The notes under the pieces are model-generated. The model saw only the letters and a list, made by a program, of their open reading frames with translations. It searched no databases and had not been told where the DNA came from. A stretch of DNA of 14,563 nucleotides, from the NCBI GenBank assembly GCA_900754775.1, contig CAAEDZ010000016.1, forward strand, positions 1-14,563, read 5' to 3'. The position numbers and the translations under genes were made by a program. This DNA comes from Clostridia bacterium. GTDB lineage: Bacteria > Bacillota_A > Clostridia > Christensenellales > Aristaeellaceae. Shown here piece by piece: positions 7,901 to 14,563 of the stretch; positions within the stretch are counted from its first letter, which is position 1, and the number at the start of each line of letters is the position of its first letter.

Positions 7901-8520
7901 GCGACCGCGTGCGCCAGATGGGCTCGGTCAACGTGGGCGCCATCGAGGAATACGCGCAGATGTACGAGCGCTTCACCGATCTGAGCGCGCAGCGCACGGA
8001 CCTCGAACGCGCCAAGAAGGACCTGAGCGCGCTGATCGCCCAGCTGCTGGAGCAGATGGAGACGGTGTTCGTCCGGCAGTTCTCCACGCTGCAGGAGTAT
8101 TTCTCCGAAACCTTTACCCGCCTTTTCGGCGGCGGCCGGGGTGAAATCAGCATGAGCGACCCGTCCGATCCGCTGGGGTGCGGCATCGACATCATCGTGC
8201 AGCCGCCGGGCAAGAAGCGCCAGCTGCTCAGCCTGTTTTCGGGCGGCGAGCGCGCGCTGACGGCCATCGCTCTGCTCTTTGCCATGCTCAAGCTCAAGCC
8301 CACGCCGTTTTGCATCCTCGACGAGATCGAGGCCGCGCTGGACGACGCCAATATCAGCTATTTTGCCGATTACCTGAAGGAATTCAGCAAGGACACGCAG
8401 TTCATCGTCGTCACCCACCGCAAGGGCACCATGGAACGCTGCGACACCCTTTTTGGCGTAGCCATGGAGGAGCGGGGCGTGAGCAGCATGGTCAGCGTAA
8501 ACCTGACCGATTACGAATAA
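4903..8520 (+). CDS. smc: Chromosome segregation ATPase SMC
   Basis: SMC dimerises and, with ScpA and ScpB, compacts and separates the chromosome. The 1205-residue protein is full length for the family. The N-terminal head has LEIYGFKSFAKRTEI and a Walker A GPNGSGKS (about 32-39). A coiled coil rich in Glu, Ala, Gln and Arg spans about 165-500. The hinge (about 503-670) runs from GYEGYQYAVRNA to the glycine-rich HSGGSMTGGS. A returning coiled coil spans about 675-1020. The C-terminal head carries the ABC signature LFSGGERAL (about 1110) and Walker B FCILDEIEAALDD (about 1136-1148). Two ATGs, 4903 and 4906, are possible starts. The first gives a 4-base overlap with rnc; the second has better spacing (7 bases) to GGGGAG at 4893-4898 and gives the familiar MRLxRLE start. 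Residues about 969-996 form a Pro/Glu/Asp-rich loop before the head. Confidence 0.98.
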   Translation: MMRLTRLEIYGFKSFAKRTEIVFPQNVTGIVGPNGSGKSNIGDAVRWVLGEQSAKMLRGNSMADVIFNGTEKRKPLNYCEVTLVFDNTDHQLQAPFDEVSITRRVYRSGDSEYLMNGSNCRLKDIVDLFRDTGVGKEGYSIIGQGRIDDILSQRSEDRRAIFEEAAGISRFRSRKEEAEGRLKRADENLVRVVDVLDELESHLTPLKKQADTAREYLTLTDTLKELDVRLFLLRHGRLTEKESVAEQALLQVSDAVKEAERTLAELTEKREAGEQRQEELQRGLSRAHESLLAQNEALHQAREALTAVENRLKSGEEALERLSGEEGSLRARLRLIEATMTQSDGGLSEAEKLLSQAREALDARKAAHAAATESAQKLEDELSAHKAQIMERLSRMQNVRTSQARQSAMQQQMNTRRAEITAQLAEEEQKEQELSAALEQAGANLKGEQDRLTGLREGLETFEQSTKQLLADILAKQKQAQEDLQSVRAMDTRLKTLKELQDGYEGYQYAVRNALTYARRSGLKGVHDVVAMLLQVPREYETAMDMALGGAMQNIVTETEQDAKVLIDYLRKNRLGRATFLPLNTVRGRTLSAREREVLSMPGCIGVASELCGYDPIYRGVVESLLGRTVVAKDLDSGIAIMRAGGHAFRLVTLEGDVMHSGGSMTGGSIQQKAQNLLGREREMKELAAQLEEVSARAQAAQEQVAQMESRRAGEKERRERAQYELHQQEIAVARDTERLKAAQADYDAHTTRLDTMRAAIAQLDESLAQIARELQRIEAQGAQEEGDTDEMNARTETLSAALDKARREREAAQEALTDAMLTLQNAEHDVDRIQRDRKRLAGDSESCRGELDAIAKKRERTRQEMDTARQDETAAQDAIAAREGDVEAARAHVAEMEQRRDAQQRDLRDLQGDIDAAQQLSSHETERLHRQELALGRIRADLSQLSDRLWNTYELSYAGAEEALREYDARKAGESAPDGEPLSAPFDENAADEEARRIRDRVRQMGSVNVGAIEEYAQMYERFTDLSAQRTDLERAKKDLSALIAQLLEQMETVFVRQFSTLQEYFSETFTRLFGGGRGEISMSDPSDPLGCGIDIIVQPPGKKRQLLSLFSGGERALTAIALLFAMLKLKPTPFCILDEIEAALDDANISYFADYLKEFSKDTQFIVVTHRKGTMERCDTLFGVAMEERGVSSMVSVNLTDYE

Positions 8521-8539
8521 GCAAGGGAGGCGCTTTGCC

Positions 8540-9451
8540 ATGACCGAAAAAAAGAGCCTGTTTTCCCGCCTGAAGGAAGGGCTGTTCAAAAGCCGCGAGC
8601 ATATGTCCGTGGCGATGGAGGCCGCCGTTCAGGACGACCGCCCCATTGACGAGGATTTCTACGACGATCTGCTGGACGCGCTGATTCTCAGCGATATGGG
8701 CGCGACCTGCGCCACCGAGGCCATCGACCGCCTGCGCGAGCGCGTCAAGGCGGAGCACCTGCGCTACGCGCCGCAGGCCAAGGACGCCCTCAAGGGCATT
8801 CTGGTGGAGATGCTGGAGGTGGAAAAGCCCGCCCTGCACTGGCCCATGGTGACGCTCATGGTGGGCGTCAACGGCGTGGGCAAAACCACCACCATCGGCA
8901 AGCTCGCCCTGCGCTTTCAGGGGCTGGGCCGCACGATCATCCTCTGCGCGGCCGACACCTTCCGCGCCGCCGCCGCCGAGCAGCTGCAGGTGTGGGCCGA
9001 CCGCGCGCGCTGCCCCATCGTGCGCCACAAGGAGGGCGCGGACCCCGCCGGCGTGGTGTTCGATGGCATTCAGGCCGCCAAGGCCCGCAATGCCGACCTG
9101 CTCATCGTCGATACGGCGGGCCGCCTGCACAACAAAAAGAACCTCATGGACGAGATGGAAAAGATGCGCCGCGTCATCGACCGCGAATACCCCGAGGCCA
9201 CGGTGCGCTGCCTCCTGGTGGTGGACGCCACCACCGGCCAGAACGGCCTGGCGCAGGCGCGCGCCTTCCGCGAGGCCGCGGGCATCAACGGTATCGTGCT
9301 GACCAAGCTGGACGGCACGGCCAAGGGCGGCATCGCCTTCTCCATCGTAAGGGAGCTGGGCGTGCCGGTGATGTACGTGGGCGTGGGCGAGGGCATCGAG
9401 GATTTGCAGTCCTTCAACGCCCGGGAATTTGTGGACGCCCTGTTTGAATGA
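8540..9451 (+). CDS. ftsY: Signal recognition particle receptor FtsY
   Basis: FtsY is the SRP receptor GTPase. It docks ribosomes bound by Ffh/SRP at the membrane to insert nascent membrane proteins. The 303-residue protein is a short form: an N domain (about 1-95) and a GTPase G domain, without the long acidic A domain of E. coli. Visible motifs are G1 GVNGVGKTTTIGKLA (109-123), ADTFRAAAAEQL (138-149), G3 DTAGR (191-195), G4 TKLDGTAKGG (255-264) and the C-terminal GVGEGIEDLQSF. Basic N-terminal residues and an amphipathic start (KKSLFSRLKEGLFKSR) are likely to mediate membrane contact. ATG 8540 follows AAGGGAGG at 8523-8530 by 9 bases. It sits 19 bases after smc, the normal order. The ylxM-ffh pair that often follows in Firmicutes is replaced here by unrelated genes. 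Confidence 0.97.
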   Translation: MTEKKSLFSRLKEGLFKSREHMSVAMEAAVQDDRPIDEDFYDDLLDALILSDMGATCATEAIDRLRERVKAEHLRYAPQAKDALKGILVEMLEVEKPALHWPMVTLMVGVNGVGKTTTIGKLALRFQGLGRTIILCAADTFRAAAAEQLQVWADRARCPIVRHKEGADPAGVVFDGIQAAKARNADLLIVDTAGRLHNKKNLMDEMEKMRRVIDREYPEATVRCLLVVDATTGQNGLAQARAFREAAGINGIVLTKLDGTAKGGIAFSIVRELGVPVMYVGVGEGIEDLQSFNAREFVDALFE

Positions 9452-9475
9452 CCGGGCGCAAGGGAGGGTCGGCGC

Positions 9476-10348
9476 ATGGTTCTGGGATCGTTTTATTTTA
9501 AGCAGGAAGCGCGCCGGGCGCTGCGCGGCAACTGGCAGCCCGCGCTGGTGGTCACGTTCTTTTCCGGCATTTTCCTTACGCTTTCCAGCGTCTTGCAGGC
9601 TCTGTGGGTGCCGGACCCCGTGCTCTATGCCAGCTACGGCCTGTTCGAGCGGTTCTGGCAGGAGCTGGCCGCCGTGTCCCAGGCCGAATGGGCGGGGCTG
9701 ATTGTGGTCAATTTCCTTTCGCTGCTGTTGTCCCCCGCGCTGGCGCTGGGCTGTAACCGCTATTTCCTCAAGCTGCTCGACGGCAAGGAAAGCGGCGTGC
9801 GGGAGGGCCTGCTGGGCCGCATGCGCATATGGCCCAAGGCGCTGTGGCTGTACGTACAGATGGGCGTGCGCGTGTTCCTGTGGTCGCTTTTGCTGGTGGT
9901 ACCGGGCATTCTGGCAGCCATCCGCTACAGCATGGCGCCCTATTTCATGGCGCAGGACCCCTCCGTCAGCGCCTCGGAGGCCATCGAACAGAGCAAGCAC
10001 GCCATGAAGGAGATGAAGATGGCGTACTTTTCGCTCATCATCAGCTTCATCGGCTGGTCGCTGCTGGCCAACGTGGCGCAGATGTTTCTGATGAGCTTTG
10101 GCGTGGTGATCGCGCTGGTGGCCGCGCAGTTCATGCAGGTGGCCATTTCAGCGTATATGAACGCCGCGTGCGCCTCCTTTTTCCTGACCGTTTCCAGCGA
10201 AAACGGCATGAGCAGCGCCCGGCGGCAGATGCGCGACCGGCTTCGGCAAATGGGCATGGATGACAGCGCCATTGACCGCGCGGGTTTTGGCGAAAATCCG
10301 CCGCACGGGGACGACACCCCCGGTGACGGGGAGGGAGACGGGTCATGA
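9476..10348 (+). CDS. DUF975 family integral membrane protein
   Basis: This 290-residue membrane protein resembles the DUF975 family of Firmicutes, whose function is not known. Matching features are the N-terminal KQEARRALRGNW, the middle RYSMAPYFMAQDPSVSASEAIEQSK (150-174; Y151 to P162 is the most typical part) and the later FIGW. Hydrophobic segments lie at about 22-44, 73-97, 125-147, 183-207 and 208-238. The hydrophilic C-terminal tail (from about 241) ends in a Gly/Asp-rich stretch that is probably disordered and cytoplasmic. ATG 9476 is preceded by GGGAGG at 9462-9467 with 8 bases of spacing. The gene starts 24 bases after ftsY and its TGA overlaps the ATG of the acetyltransferase that follows, so the three are likely co-transcribed. 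No enzymatic motif is visible. Confidence 0.8.
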   Translation: MVLGSFYFKQEARRALRGNWQPALVVTFFSGIFLTLSSVLQALWVPDPVLYASYGLFERFWQELAAVSQAEWAGLIVVNFLSLLLSPALALGCNRYFLKLLDGKESGVREGLLGRMRIWPKALWLYVQMGVRVFLWSLLLVVPGILAAIRYSMAPYFMAQDPSVSASEAIEQSKHAMKEMKMAYFSLIISFIGWSLLANVAQMFLMSFGVVIALVAAQFMQVAISAYMNAACASFFLTVSSENGMSSARRQMRDRLRQMGMDDSAIDRAGFGENPPHGDDTPGDGEGDGS

Positions 10349-10932
10349 GGCTGTTTGGAAAGCGAAAAGTCAGCCTGAATGCCGCGCCGCCGCTCTTGCA
10401 GACCCCGCGGCTGGTGCTGCGCGGCTTTGACCCCAGCGACGCGGTAGACGTGCTCGCCCGCGCACGGGGCGAGGCGGCGGGCGCGATGGCCTCCGCTCCG
10501 CCATGCCAGTCCCATGAGGAGAGCCGGCGCACGGTGGAGGGGTTCATCCGTGGCGGCAGCACCTGGGCCGTCGTGGAGAAGCGCAGCGGCCATGTGATCG
10601 GCGCGGTGGCGCTGGCGCCCGATTCCGGCCGGGAGGTGGAAGGCGCGCTGGCGCTGGGCTACACGCTGGGCGAGCAATACCGCGATCAGGGCTATGCCGT
10701 GGAGGCATGCGCGGCCGTGCTGGCCTATGCCTTTGACGAGCTGGACAGCCCGGTGGTGAGCGCGGGACATGAGCTGACCAATCAGCGCAGCCGCCGCGTG
10801 TTCAAGAAGCTGGGCTTTACCTGCGAGGGCACGGCGCGCCGCGCGCGCATGCTGTCGGGCGGCGAGTATGCCGATGAAATCCGCTACAGCCTGCTGCGTG
10901 AGGAATACCGGCCGCAGCCCGCGCCCAAATGA
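10345..10932 (+). CDS. GNAT family N-acetyltransferase, RimJ/RimL-like
   Basis: This 195-residue protein is predicted to transfer an acetyl group from acetyl-CoA to an amine; the substrate is unknown. It begins with a short basic leader, then LQTPRLVLRGFDPSDA (18-33), the usual opening of RimJ/RimL-type acetyltransferases. Motif A reads LGYTLGEQYRDQGYAVEA (104-121), with the CoA-binding R-x-x-G-x-A at 113-118. The typical late motif is TNQRSRRVFKKLGFTCEGTA (145-164). The family includes ribosomal protein N-terminal acetyltransferases, but also enzymes acting on antibiotics and small molecules, so no symbol is given. ATG 10345 overlaps the stop of the DUF975 gene by 4 bases and has GAGGGAG at 10331-10337. 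The RNA methyltransferase starts 16 bases after its stop. Confidence 0.88.
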   Translation: MRLFGKRKVSLNAAPPLLQTPRLVLRGFDPSDAVDVLARARGEAAGAMASAPPCQSHEESRRTVEGFIRGGSTWAVVEKRSGHVIGAVALAPDSGREVEGALALGYTLGEQYRDQGYAVEACAAVLAYAFDELDSPVVSAGHELTNQRSRRVFKKLGFTCEGTARRARMLSGGEYADEIRYSLLREEYRPQPAPK

Positions 10933-10941
10933 GGAAGGGAG
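10932..10941 (+). promoter_or_regulatory. Ribosome binding site of the RNA methyltransferase
   Basis: The purine run AGGAAGGGAG ends 7 bases before ATG 10949. It supports that start over an in-frame ATG at 10868, which would extend the protein 27 residues into the acetyltransferase gene with unconserved-looking sequence. Confidence 0.8.
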
Positions 10942-10948
10942 AGGCTCC

Positions 10949-11707
10949 ATGCCCCCGCTGAAATCCTACGGTTCCGATTTGCCCTACAGCTACGCGCCGG
11001 GGGTGTTCCCCGCGCTGGAGCTGATGAAAAACGCACCCCAGCGCGCCCGCCGCCTGCTGCTGAGCGAGCGCGCCCAGGGTGAGGGCGTCGAAAAGCTGCG
11101 CCGCCTGTGCCGGGAGCACGGCGTGCGCGAGGAAACCGCCGACAGGGCGCTTTCGCGCATCAGCGGCAAGCAGAACTGTTTCGCCGCCGTGGTGTTTGAC
11201 AAGTGGCAGAGCGACCTGGAAGCGCAGGCGCCGCATGTGGTGCTGCATCATCCCATGGACGAGGGCAACCTGGGCACCATTCAGCGCACGCTGCTGGGGC
11301 TGGGCATCCTGGATCTGGCGGTGATCCGTCCGGCGGCGGACCCGTTTGACCCCCGCGTGGTGAGGGCCACCATGGGCGCGATCTTCTCCCTGCGGGTCAA
11401 GCAGTACGACAGCTTTGAGGCCTACCGGGCCGAGCATTCCTCGCATGCGCTGTATCCGTTCATGCTGGACGGGTCGAAGCTGCTGGACGAGGCATGCCGT
11501 GACGTTCGCACGCCCTACGCCCTGGTCTTTGGCAACGAGGGCAGCGGCTTGCCGCCGGAATTTGCCGGCCTGGGGCAGGCGGTGCGTATCCCCCACAGCG
11601 ACCGCATCGACTCGCTCAACCTGTCGGTGGCGGTCGCAATCGGCGCGTATGCCTTTACCCGGCCCCATGTGGGCCTGAATTGCGACGAGAGAAAGGAGCT
11701 TATCTGA
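10949..11707 (+). CDS. TrmH/SpoU-type RNA 2'-O-methyltransferase
   Basis: This 252-residue protein belongs to the SPOUT superfamily. Members methylate the 2'-OH of a ribose in tRNA or rRNA using S-adenosylmethionine bound in a trefoil knot. The N-terminal part (about 1-85, including RRLLLSERAQGEG and ISGKQNCFAAVVF) is likely the small RNA-binding domain. The knot motifs are clear: motif 1 HHPMDEGNLGTIQRT (100-114) with N107 and R113; motif 2 FGNEGSGLP (194-202) with E197; motif 3 VRIPHSDRIDSLNLSVAVAIG (212-232; core S222-A228). RATMGAIFSL (139-148) is also typical. Whether it acts on tRNA or 23S rRNA cannot be told from sequence alone. Its TGA overlaps the next ATG by one base (TGATG), indicating coupled translation with the UPF0340 gene. 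Confidence 0.92.
   Translation: MPPLKSYGSDLPYSYAPGVFPALELMKNAPQRARRLLLSERAQGEGVEKLRRLCREHGVREETADRALSRISGKQNCFAAVVFDKWQSDLEAQAPHVVLHHPMDEGNLGTIQRTLLGLGILDLAVIRPAADPFDPRVVRATMGAIFSLRVKQYDSFEAYRAEHSSHALYPFMLDGSKLLDEACRDVRTPYALVFGNEGSGLPPEFAGLGQAVRIPHSDRIDSLNLSVAVAIGAYAFTRPHVGLNCDERKELI
11693..11698 (+). promoter_or_regulatory. Ribosome binding site of the UPF0340 gene
   Basis: AAGGAG lies 8 bases before ATG 11707, inside the last codons of the methyltransferase gene. It fixes the start at 11707 rather than the in-frame ATG at 11680. Confidence 0.85.
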
Positions 11708-12261
11708 TGAACGAGGCGTATCGGGAAGCGGCGGCCCAGCTGGAAAAGGACATTCGCTATCTGGCGAAGGCGGCGGGCCTGAAGCCTGGCGCGACCATGG
11801 TGCTGGGCTGCTCCACCAGCGAGGCGGCGGGCGGCCACATCGGGAAAAACAGCGTGCCGGAGCTAGGCGACGCCCTGGCGGAAACGATGATCGCCGTGTG
11901 CGGCGAGCTGGGCTTGCACCCCGTGTTTCAGTGCTGCGAGCATCTCAACCGCGCCCTGGTGATGGAACAGGCGCTGCTGGACCGCCTTAACCTGACGCAG
12001 GTCAACGTGATGCCGGTGCCCAAGGCGGGCGGCAGCACGGGCGCGGCGGCCTACCAGCGCTTTGAGCACCCCGCCGTGGCGCAGTTCATTCAGGCGGACG
12101 CGGCCATTGATGTGGGCGATACGCTGGTGGGCATGCATGTACGCCCGGTGGCGGTGCCCGTGCGCATGGAGGGGAGCGAGGTGGGCCAGGCCCATGTCAC
12201 GATGGCGTATTCGCGCCTGCCCTATATCGGCGGCAGCCGGGCGCAGTATCCCAACGGCTGA
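11707..12261 (+). CDS. UPF0340 (YwlG/DUF436) family protein
   Basis: This 184-residue soluble protein matches the UPF0340 family, of which B. subtilis YwlG is the named member. The family's function is not established. Typical blocks are VLGCSTSEAAGGHIG (32-46), the Cys-rich FQCCEHLNRALV (74-85), PKAGGSTGAAAY (105-116), IDVGDTLVGMHVRPVAVPVR (134-153) and AHVTMAYSRLPYIGGSRAQY (162-181). The invariant-looking GCSTSE and CCEHLNRA stretches suggest a ligand-binding site or active site, but no reaction can be assigned. The length is normal. It is the last gene of the + strand unit: it overlaps the methyltransferase stop by one base, and a strong terminator begins 20 bases after its own stop. Confidence 0.9.
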   Translation: MNEAYREAAAQLEKDIRYLAKAAGLKPGATMVLGCSTSEAAGGHIGKNSVPELGDALAETMIAVCGELGLHPVFQCCEHLNRALVMEQALLDRLNLTQVNVMPVPKAGGSTGAAAYQRFEHPAVAQFIQADAAIDVGDTLVGMHVRPVAVPVRMEGSEVGQAHVTMAYSRLPYIGGSRAQYPNG

Positions 12262-12281
12262 TGCGTCAAAGGACCATAACA

Positions 12282-12322
12282 AAACCGGGGGCGGACAGGC
12301 ATCGCTTGTCCGCCCCCGGTTT
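12282..12322. terminator. Bidirectional intrinsic terminator
   Basis: Bases 12282-12297 (AAACCGGGGGCGGACA) pair perfectly with 12307-12322 (TGTCCGCCCCCGGTTT). One G-T and one G-C pair can extend the stem inward, leaving a CATCG loop. On the + strand the arm ends in TTT followed by GTGTAT. On the - strand it ends in TTTT followed by GTTATGG. It lies between two convergent genes whose stops are at 12261 and 12351, so it should end both transcripts. Confidence 0.9.
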
Positions 12323-12350
12323 GTGTATGGCATGCGCCGCGCTCCCCGCG

Positions 12351-13400
12351 CTATTCAGGCCGGCTGCGCGCGGCGGCGCGGGCCTTCGCGCCGCCGCGCA
12401 GGTGGGTGAGAATCGTGGCGGCCGCACCGATAATCAGAAAGAGATAATAGGTCATAAAGCGCCATACCAGGAGCGCCAGGCCTGCCGTGCCCTGGGTGAA
12501 CAGCCCCCGGTAATAGAGCAGGAAGCCGCCCTCCTGTGCGCCGCTGGCGCCGGGCAGGGGGGTATAGCTGGCGCTGAGAAAGAGCAGGAACGAAATGGTC
12601 AGCAGCTGGTACCAGGGGGTGCCCGACTCCCCAAAGGCGCGATACACAAACAGGATGACCGACATCAGCCCCAGCACGCTCAGGGCGGAGAGGCCAAGCT
12701 GAATGGCGATCTGCCGGGGGTGACGGCTCAGGCGCAGGACGCTGGCATGGTAGCTGTCCAGCGCGGTATTCACGCGCAGGGCGGCTACTTCGGGGTCCTT
12801 GACCAGGCGCATACGGTGTCCCAGCCGGATGAAAAAGGCGGCAATGCGCTGCACCAGCGGCCGGTGAAAGGCCACCAGCAGAATCAGGGGCACGGCGGCG
12901 AAGTTGATCAGCCAGCCGATGACCACCACCCAGCGCGCCCCGGCGAGCTGCCGGTCCACAAAGGACGCATTCCACAGCCACAGGGCGGAGGCCATCAGCA
13001 CGGTCATCAGCTGGTTGGCGATGAACTTCATGGAAATGCCGGAGGTGCCAATGCCGATGGGCACGCCCTTTTTGTTCATGTAATAGATCTGCATGGGCTG
13101 TCCGCCGCTGGCGCCGGGGGTGATGTTGCTATAGTAGAAGCCCATCAGGGAAATATAGAGCGCAAAGGACAGTTTGACCCCATACCCCTGCTTGCGCAGA
13201 AAATAGTGGTAACCCAGCGCGTCAAAGAACAGATAGGCAAACCAGCACCCCGCCGCGCCCAGCAGCCACCAGGGATCCAGCGTGAAGAGGGCCTCCCAGG
13301 CGTTTTCCAGGTCGCTGTTGCCAAAGGCGAGGATACACACCAGCGCGATGGTCACGCCGATGAAGAGAAAGTTGATAAGCTTGCGGATACCGGGCTTCAT
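12351..13400 (-). CDS. LPG synthase TM-region (YbhN-like) membrane protein
   Basis: This 349-residue polytopic protein matches the lysylphosphatidylglycerol synthase transmembrane-region family, which corresponds to the flippase half of MprF. It has no soluble aminoacyl-transferase domain, so it is not a complete MprF. Signature stretches are FYYSNITPGASGGQPMQIYY (88-107) and TPLPGASGAQEGGF (280-293). Hydrophobic segments lie near 10-27, 45-65, 78-92, 128-145, 155-178, 232-254, 262-280 and 305-332. The C-terminus is basic. ATG 13400 has an AAAGGAG site at 13413-13407. It overlaps the stop of the glycosyltransferase by 4 bases (ATGA), so the two are probably coupled. A role in moving or handling a lipid or glycolipid made by that partner is a reasonable inference, not shown. 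Confidence 0.88.
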   Translation of the reverse strand: MKPGIRKLINFLFIGVTIALVCILAFGNSDLENAWEALFTLDPWWLLGAAGCWFAYLFFDALGYHYFLRKQGYGVKLSFALYISLMGFYYSNITPGASGGQPMQIYYMNKKGVPIGIGTSGISMKFIANQLMTVLMASALWLWNASFVDRQLAGARWVVVIGWLINFAAVPLILLVAFHRPLVQRIAAFFIRLGHRMRLVKDPEVAALRVNTALDSYHASVLRLSRHPRQIAIQLGLSALSVLGLMSVILFVYRAFGESGTPWYQLLTISFLLFLSASYTPLPGASGAQEGGFLLYYRGLFTQGTAGLALLVWRFMTYYLFLIIGAAATILTHLRGGAKARAAARSRPE

Positions 13401-14548
13401 GCGGGGCTCCTTTCAGCGTGCCGCGCGATCAAGCGCCGGTAACGCTCCAATACCTGTTCCATCAGCAAGGCCCACGGGATGGGAATGGTGTCGCGGGCGC
13501 GCGCGCCTGCGCGGGCCGCGCGGGGGAGCGCTTCCATGATTCCCGAAGCGATGCTGGCGGGATCAGCCTCGCACAGAAAGCCGTTGTCCCCATGCGTCAC
13601 GCCCTCGGCCGAGCAGCTGCCGCGCACCAGCAGGGCGGGCGTACCCATGGCCGCGGCCTCGCGCACCACCATGGGCGCATTGTCATATACCGAGGGAAAG
13701 ACCAGCAGATCGGCCCGGCGGTAGAGCGAGAGGATCTCCTCCCGGTCGCCCACAAAGCCGGTAAAAAGCACGCGGTCCTGAAGGTTCAGGGAGGCGGCCA
13801 GGGCCTTGAGCCGGTCCAGATCCTGCCCCGCGCCCGCCATGACAAGCCGGAAATCCTCCCCCTGATCGCGCAGCAGCGCGCAGGCGCGCAGAATCAGATG
13901 CGGGTTTTTCTTGAAATCCATCTGCCCCACGAACAAAAGGGTGCTGACGCCGTCGCGCAGGGACCGGCGCGCCAGTACGCGACGGTACGTCTCGTCGCTG
14001 ACGGACTGCGGGTCGGTGCCGTTGGGCATGGTAATGACCGGCCCCCGGTAGCCGTACTGGCGCAGAACGTCCGCGGTTTTGTCATTGACGGCCCACACCT
14101 CGTCGCAGGTGTTGTAGAACGACACCACGTATTTCAGCGCCCACAGCGACAGGCGGCGGGAATGGGTGACGCGGTAAAAATCCTCGTAATACTTGCTGTG
14201 AAAGGTCGCGACCAGCGGAATCCTGCGCCTGCGCGCGATGCGGCGCGCCGCGCGTCCGGCCAGAAAGGGGGTATGGGCATGGACCACGTCAAAGGGCACG
14301 CTGCGCGCGGCGCGGCGAAAATCCCGGCCCAGCGCCGGGATGCCCACCCGGTAGGGTTCGCCCGGAATGGGCATGCTGGGATAGAGCAGCGTTTCCAGGC
14401 CGGGAACCGACGTGGCGGCGGCATCGCGGGGGGCGATATACAGGCACCGGTGCCCCATGCGGGACAACGTCTGGCAATAGGCCAGCATCACCCGGCCCAC
14501 GCCGTCCAGCGCCGGGGGATAGGTTTCGCAGAATTGGCCGATGATCAC
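13397..14548 (-). CDS. GT4 family glycosyltransferase
   Basis: This 383-residue GT-B fold enzyme should move a sugar from a nucleotide donor to a lipid or saccharide acceptor at the inner face of the membrane. The N-terminal acceptor half opens with GQFCETYPPALDGVGRV (4-20) and includes VVHAHTPFLAGRAAR (88-102) and VATFHSKYYEDFYRV (113-127). The linker has ITMPNGTD (172-179). The donor half has LLFVGQMDFKKNPHLIL (204-220) and FPSVYDNAPMVVREAAAMGTP (284-304, key residues D289 and E297). The usual E-x7-E sugar-donor motif therefore appears as D-x7-E. The start is GTG 14548 with AGGAGG at 14559-14554, 5 bases away; the frame fits the family from its first residues. The order GT then LPG-TM protein suggests a glycolipid or envelope polymer task; the exact sugar and acceptor are unknown. 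Confidence 0.92.
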   Translation of the reverse strand: MIIGQFCETYPPALDGVGRVMLAYCQTLSRMGHRCLYIAPRDAAATSVPGLETLLYPSMPIPGEPYRVGIPALGRDFRRAARSVPFDVVHAHTPFLAGRAARRIARRRRIPLVATFHSKYYEDFYRVTHSRRLSLWALKYVVSFYNTCDEVWAVNDKTADVLRQYGYRGPVITMPNGTDPQSVSDETYRRVLARRSLRDGVSTLLFVGQMDFKKNPHLILRACALLRDQGEDFRLVMAGAGQDLDRLKALAASLNLQDRVLFTGFVGDREEILSLYRRADLLVFPSVYDNAPMVVREAAAMGTPALLVRGSCSAEGVTHGDNGFLCEADPASIASGIMEALPRAARAGARARDTIPIPWALLMEQVLERYRRLIARHAERSPA

Positions 14549-14563
14549 AGGGGCCTCCTAAAA

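Noticed and set aside
8492..10000. 502-codon open frame on the - strand under ftsY
   Set aside because: It is antisense to ftsY and the DUF975 gene, both clearly coding, and its product has no family features.
12261..13442. 393-codon open frame on the + strand across the terminator
   Set aside because: It reads through the strong terminator and antisense to the LPG-TM gene. Its product is rich in Gly/Gln/His with no motif.
1..14563. Mobile element, defence system, CRISPR or phage island
   Set aside because: No transposase, integrase, inverted terminal repeats, direct-repeat array or defence domain is visible. Gene order and composition look like ordinary chromosome throughout.

Overview
This window is chromosomal housekeeping DNA from a GC-rich bacterium. 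It is most likely a member of the Firmicutes, in or near class Clostridia. Three things point there: the gene order plsX-acpP-rnc-smc-ftsY, which is the Firmicutes lipid/RNase III/SMC/SRP-receptor cluster; strong AGGAGG-type ribosome binding sites in front of almost every gene; and neighbours typical of that group (a DUF975 membrane protein, a UPF0340/YwlG protein, and a membrane-anchored PQQ-type propeller protein). The genus cannot be named from sequence alone. All genes appear intact. I see no tRNA, rRNA, CRISPR array, insertion sequence, integrase or phage gene.

Layout. Positions 1-12261 carry ten genes on the + strand with short or no gaps, plausibly one long transcription unit. It opens with a 5'-truncated single-pass membrane protein with an external beta-propeller (1-2805). 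Next come plsX (2827-3855), an acyl carrier protein (3939-4166), rnc (4247-4906), smc (4903-8520) and ftsY (8540-9451). A second group follows: a DUF975 integral membrane protein (9476-10348), a GNAT acetyltransferase (10345-10932), a TrmH/SpoU-type RNA methyltransferase (10949-11707) and a UPF0340 protein (11707-12261). A strong hairpin at 12282-12322 serves as a terminator, probably in both directions. It separates this unit from a convergent - strand pair: a GT4 glycosyltransferase (14548-13397) and an LPG-synthase-TM (flippase-like) membrane protein (13400-12351), which overlap by 4 bases. No gene-free stretch longer than 300 bases exists.

How the genes work together. PlsX makes acyl-phosphate from acyl-ACP, and AcpP carries the acyl chain, so these two are directly linked in phospholipid synthesis. 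The usual fabD/fabG genes between them are absent here. RNase III, SMC and FtsY act in RNA processing, chromosome organisation and membrane protein targeting, and their clustering is conserved rather than one pathway. Three junctions share an ATGA overlap (rnc/smc, DUF975/GNAT, GT/LPG-TM) and one shares TGATG (methyltransferase/UPF0340), which suggests translational coupling.

I find no convincing new defence, mobile or metabolic system. The best leads are an acyl carrier protein with an unusual DSAN sequence in place of DSLD and a changed recognition helix, stable hairpins flanking acpP that lack a U-tract, a two-domain repeat plus proline linker in the propeller protein, and a coupled glycosyltransferase/flippase-like pair.
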